A stretch of 64,000 nucleotides of DNA from Blautia liquoris (lineage in GTDB: Bacteria; Bacillota; Clostridia; Lachnospirales; Lachnospiraceae). Positions 62,560 to 64,000 of this stretch are shown here, in pieces. The stretch covers positions 1,116,001 to 1,180,000 of the forward strand of contig NZ_CP063304.1 in the NCBI RefSeq assembly GCF_015159595.1, given 5' to 3'. The notes beneath the pieces are model-generated. The model was not told where the DNA came from, ran no database searches, and saw only the letters and a list, made by a program, of their open reading frames with translations. The first letter of the stretch is position 1, and each line of letters opens with the position of its first letter. A program made the translations under genes and the position numbers.

Positions 62560-63334
62560 TATAAAGGATGCATTTTTAAATGGAAAAGCTTTAATCGCGT
62601 TTTTGACAGCGGGAGATCCATCACTGGATAAAACAGTGGATTATATACTGGCGATGGAACAGGCAGGTGCTGATCTGATTGAAATTGGAATTCCATTTTC
62701 TGATCCGACGGCAGAAGGAGTGGTGATTCAGGAGGCGGATATAAGAGCTCTTAAAGCAGGGATGACCACGGATGGAGTATTCGAGATTGTAGAAAAAGTA
62801 CGGGAGAAATGCAAGATTCCGCTAGTATTGATGACGTATCTGAATCCTGTCTTTCATTATGGCTATGAAAGATTCTTTGAAAAATGTGAGGCTTTATCGG
62901 CTGATGGAATTATTGTTCCGGATCTTCCCTTTGAGGAGAAGAAAGAGGTATCTGAGGTTGCTGAAAAACACGGCGTGGATGTTGTATCCATGATCGCACC
63001 AACTTCAAAGGAACGAATTCAGATGATTGCAGAGGATGCAAAAGGATTTCTCTACGTTGTCTCATCTATGGGAGTGACCGGGGTGAGAACGAATATTGAA
63101 ACAGATCTATCATCTATTATGGCATCGATCCGGGAGGTGACAGACCTCCCGGCAGCAGTGGGATTTGGCATCAGCACACCCAAGCAGGCCCGTGAGATGG
63201 CAGCGGTATCCAATGGGGCGATCGTAGGAAGTGCAATTGTGAAACTGATTGAAAAATATGGGGAAGATGCACAAGAACCATTGAAAGAATATGTCAGAGA
63301 AATGAAGGCAGCCATGAGAATGCAGCCCGATTAG
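62552..63334 (+). CDS. trpA: Tryptophan synthase alpha chain
   Basis: A 260-residue TIM barrel that splits indole-3-glycerol phosphate and channels indole to TrpB. Catalytic Glu44 ([10 protein letters not shown]) corresponds to Salmonella Glu49. The second catalytic acid, Asp60 in ADGP, is Glu55 here ([10 protein letters not shown]), and the neighbouring Pro is Val. The rest is normal: [34 protein letters not shown] and [11 protein letters not shown]. It is the last gene of the operon. Confidence 0.95.
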   Translation: MSNIKDAFLNGKALIAFLTAGDPSLDKTVDYILAMEQAGADLIEIGIPFSDPTAEGVVIQEADIRALKAGMTTDGVFEIVEKVREKCKIPLVLMTYLNPVFHYGYERFFEKCEALSADGIIVPDLPFEEKKEVSEVAEKHGVDVVSMIAPTSKERIQMIAEDAKGFLYVVSSMGVTGVRTNIETDLSSIMASIREVTDLPAAVGFGISTPKQAREMAAVSNGAIVGSAIVKLIEKYGEDAQEPLKEYVREMKAAMRMQPD

Positions 63335-63430
63335 AAGGGATTTGAATTCGAGATGTTAAAATAATGCATCTGCTATGATCTGTTTTATTAATAAGCAGGA
63401 CATAAAGTGATTGTGAGAAATAATGGATAC

Positions 63431-63461
63431 AATGAGAATCCGGAAGCTCATCTTCGGGTTC
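63431..63461. terminator. Hairpin between trpA and hypB
   Basis: GAGAATCCGGAAG and CTTCGGGTTCTC pair with a mismatch around CTCAT. It lies between convergent genes and has no strong T-tract on either side. Confidence 0.55.
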
Positions 63462-63483
63462 TCACTGTATTCAGGGATGTAAA

Positions 63484-64000
63484 TTAAGAGTTTATCCATC
63501 TCCGGGTATTTTCTATCATCCACTTACCTAGCTGGCCCATGCCTTCTCCTGTTTTTGCGGAGATGAAGATAATTTCTATATTTGGATTCCTCATTCTGGC
63601 GTTTTTGATCAGCTGTTGTTTGTCAAAGTCAAAGTAATCCATGACGTCAATTTTATTGACGATCAGCAGATCACATTTTTCATACATCAAAGGATATTTT
63701 AATGGTTTGTCATCACCCTCTGGCACGGAGAGGATTGTAGCGTTTTTCGCTGCACCAGTATCGAATTCAGCCGGGCAGACAAGATTTCCTACATTTTCCA
63801 GGACCACCAAATCCATATCTTTTGTGCCGAATTCTGACAGACCCTGTCTTGTCATATCAGCATCGAGGTGGCACATTCCTCCGGTATGTATCTGGATCGA
63901 TGGAATTCCGGCATCTTCCATAATTTTGGCATCGACGATAGAGTCAATGTCTGCCTCCATCACGCCCATATTTAGTTGACCTTTTAGCTCTTTTGCAAGA
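63484..64000 (-). CDS. hypB: Hydrogenase/urease nickel incorporation GTPase HypB (partial, N-terminus outside the window)
   Basis: The visible 172 residues are the C-terminal part; the frame stays open to the window edge, so the start and the P-loop are not seen. Features are IQIHTGGMCHLDADMT (metal-site Cys-His), LVVLENVGNLVCPAEFD (switch region), the guanine-binding LIVNKIDVMDYF, and IIFISAKTGEGM. HypB delivers nickel to NiFe hydrogenase maturation. The nickel-type ABC importer 7 kb upstream may be functionally linked, but they are separate operons. Confidence 0.92.
   Translation of the reverse strand, partial: LAKELKGQLNMGVMEADIDSIVDAKIMEDAGIPSIQIHTGGMCHLDADMTRQGLSEFGTKDMDLVVLENVGNLVCPAEFDTGAAKNATILSVPEGDDKPLKYPLMYEKCDLLIVNKIDVMDYFDFDKQQLIKNARMRNPNIEIIFISAKTGEGMGQLGKWMIENTRRWINS

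Noticed and set aside
1-64000. CRISPR arrays, tRNA/rRNA genes, transposases, phage genes
   Set aside because: No regularly spaced repeats, cloverleaf-like segments, DDE or Tyr recombinase motifs were found on reading both strands. An annotation tool could still find a short tRNA.

Overview
The window looks like part of the chromosome of a low-to-medium GC Clostridia bacterium, most likely a gut Lachnospiraceae-type organism. This is inferred from gene content: YesM/YesN-type two-component systems beside CUT1 sugar importers, a tryptophan operon behind a T-box leader, an FeS-type desulfidase, a non-pyrrolysine MttB homologue, and AAGGAG-type ribosome binding sites throughout. No rRNA, tRNA, CRISPR array, transposase or phage gene was found.

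Layout. (1) 0-11.4 kb is a patchwork of small, mostly monocistronic genes: two VOC proteins, an Ntn hydrolase, a uracil-DNA-glycosylase-like protein, a DODA-type dioxygenase, a UroD-like methyltransferase, a DUF3990/DUF3791-like pair, a WYL-regulated set of small-molecule-handling proteins (VOC, GyrI-like, GNAT, DUF2200, ClbS-like), a Crp/Fnr regulator, and a PerR-like repressor with an unusual PTPS/QueD-like protein. Two decayed genes (FRG and PucR-type C-termini) lie here. (2) 11.6-20.2 kb is a glucuronide-uptake operon: YesM sensor, YesN regulator, solute-binding lipoprotein, two permeases and a beta-glucuronidase with the full E. coli UidA signature. (3) 20.7-28.5 kb has two metabolic cassettes: GltS-type transporter, split UxaA/SuyAB-like dehydratase and CyuA-like desulfidase; then TetR, MFS and an MttB-family methyltransferase. 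(4) 28.5-44.4 kb is a second carbohydrate locus: AraC regulator, GH154-like (DUF2264) protein, a paralogous importer, a second uronidase-like GH2, a heparinase II/III-like lyase, a LipO/LplB/YtcP-type importer and a membrane-bound AraC regulator. No importer ATPase is encoded in either sugar locus, so a shared MsmK-type ATPase elsewhere is assumed.

(5) 44.7-50.5 kb holds unrelated genes: an unrecognised protein behind a foldable leader, a Yellow/major-royal-jelly-family protein, a NYN-LOTUS protein, a SatD/DUF3307 pair, a GlsB-like membrane protein and a FlaR-like P-loop protein. (6) 50.7-56.4 kb is an operon of a SAM methyltransferase and a five-part Dpp/Nik/Cnt-type ABC importer. (7) 56.4-63.3 kb is the complete trpEGDCFBA operon behind a T-box riboswitch with a UGG (Trp) specifier. 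(8) The window ends inside hypB on the minus strand.

The most interesting items are the double uronide-utilisation locus with duplicated cassettes, the GltS/UxaA/CyuA cassette of unknown substrate, the orphan MttB cassette, the bacterial Yellow-family protein, the DUF3990 pair, and a 24-bp operator shared by two promoters in the WYL regulon.
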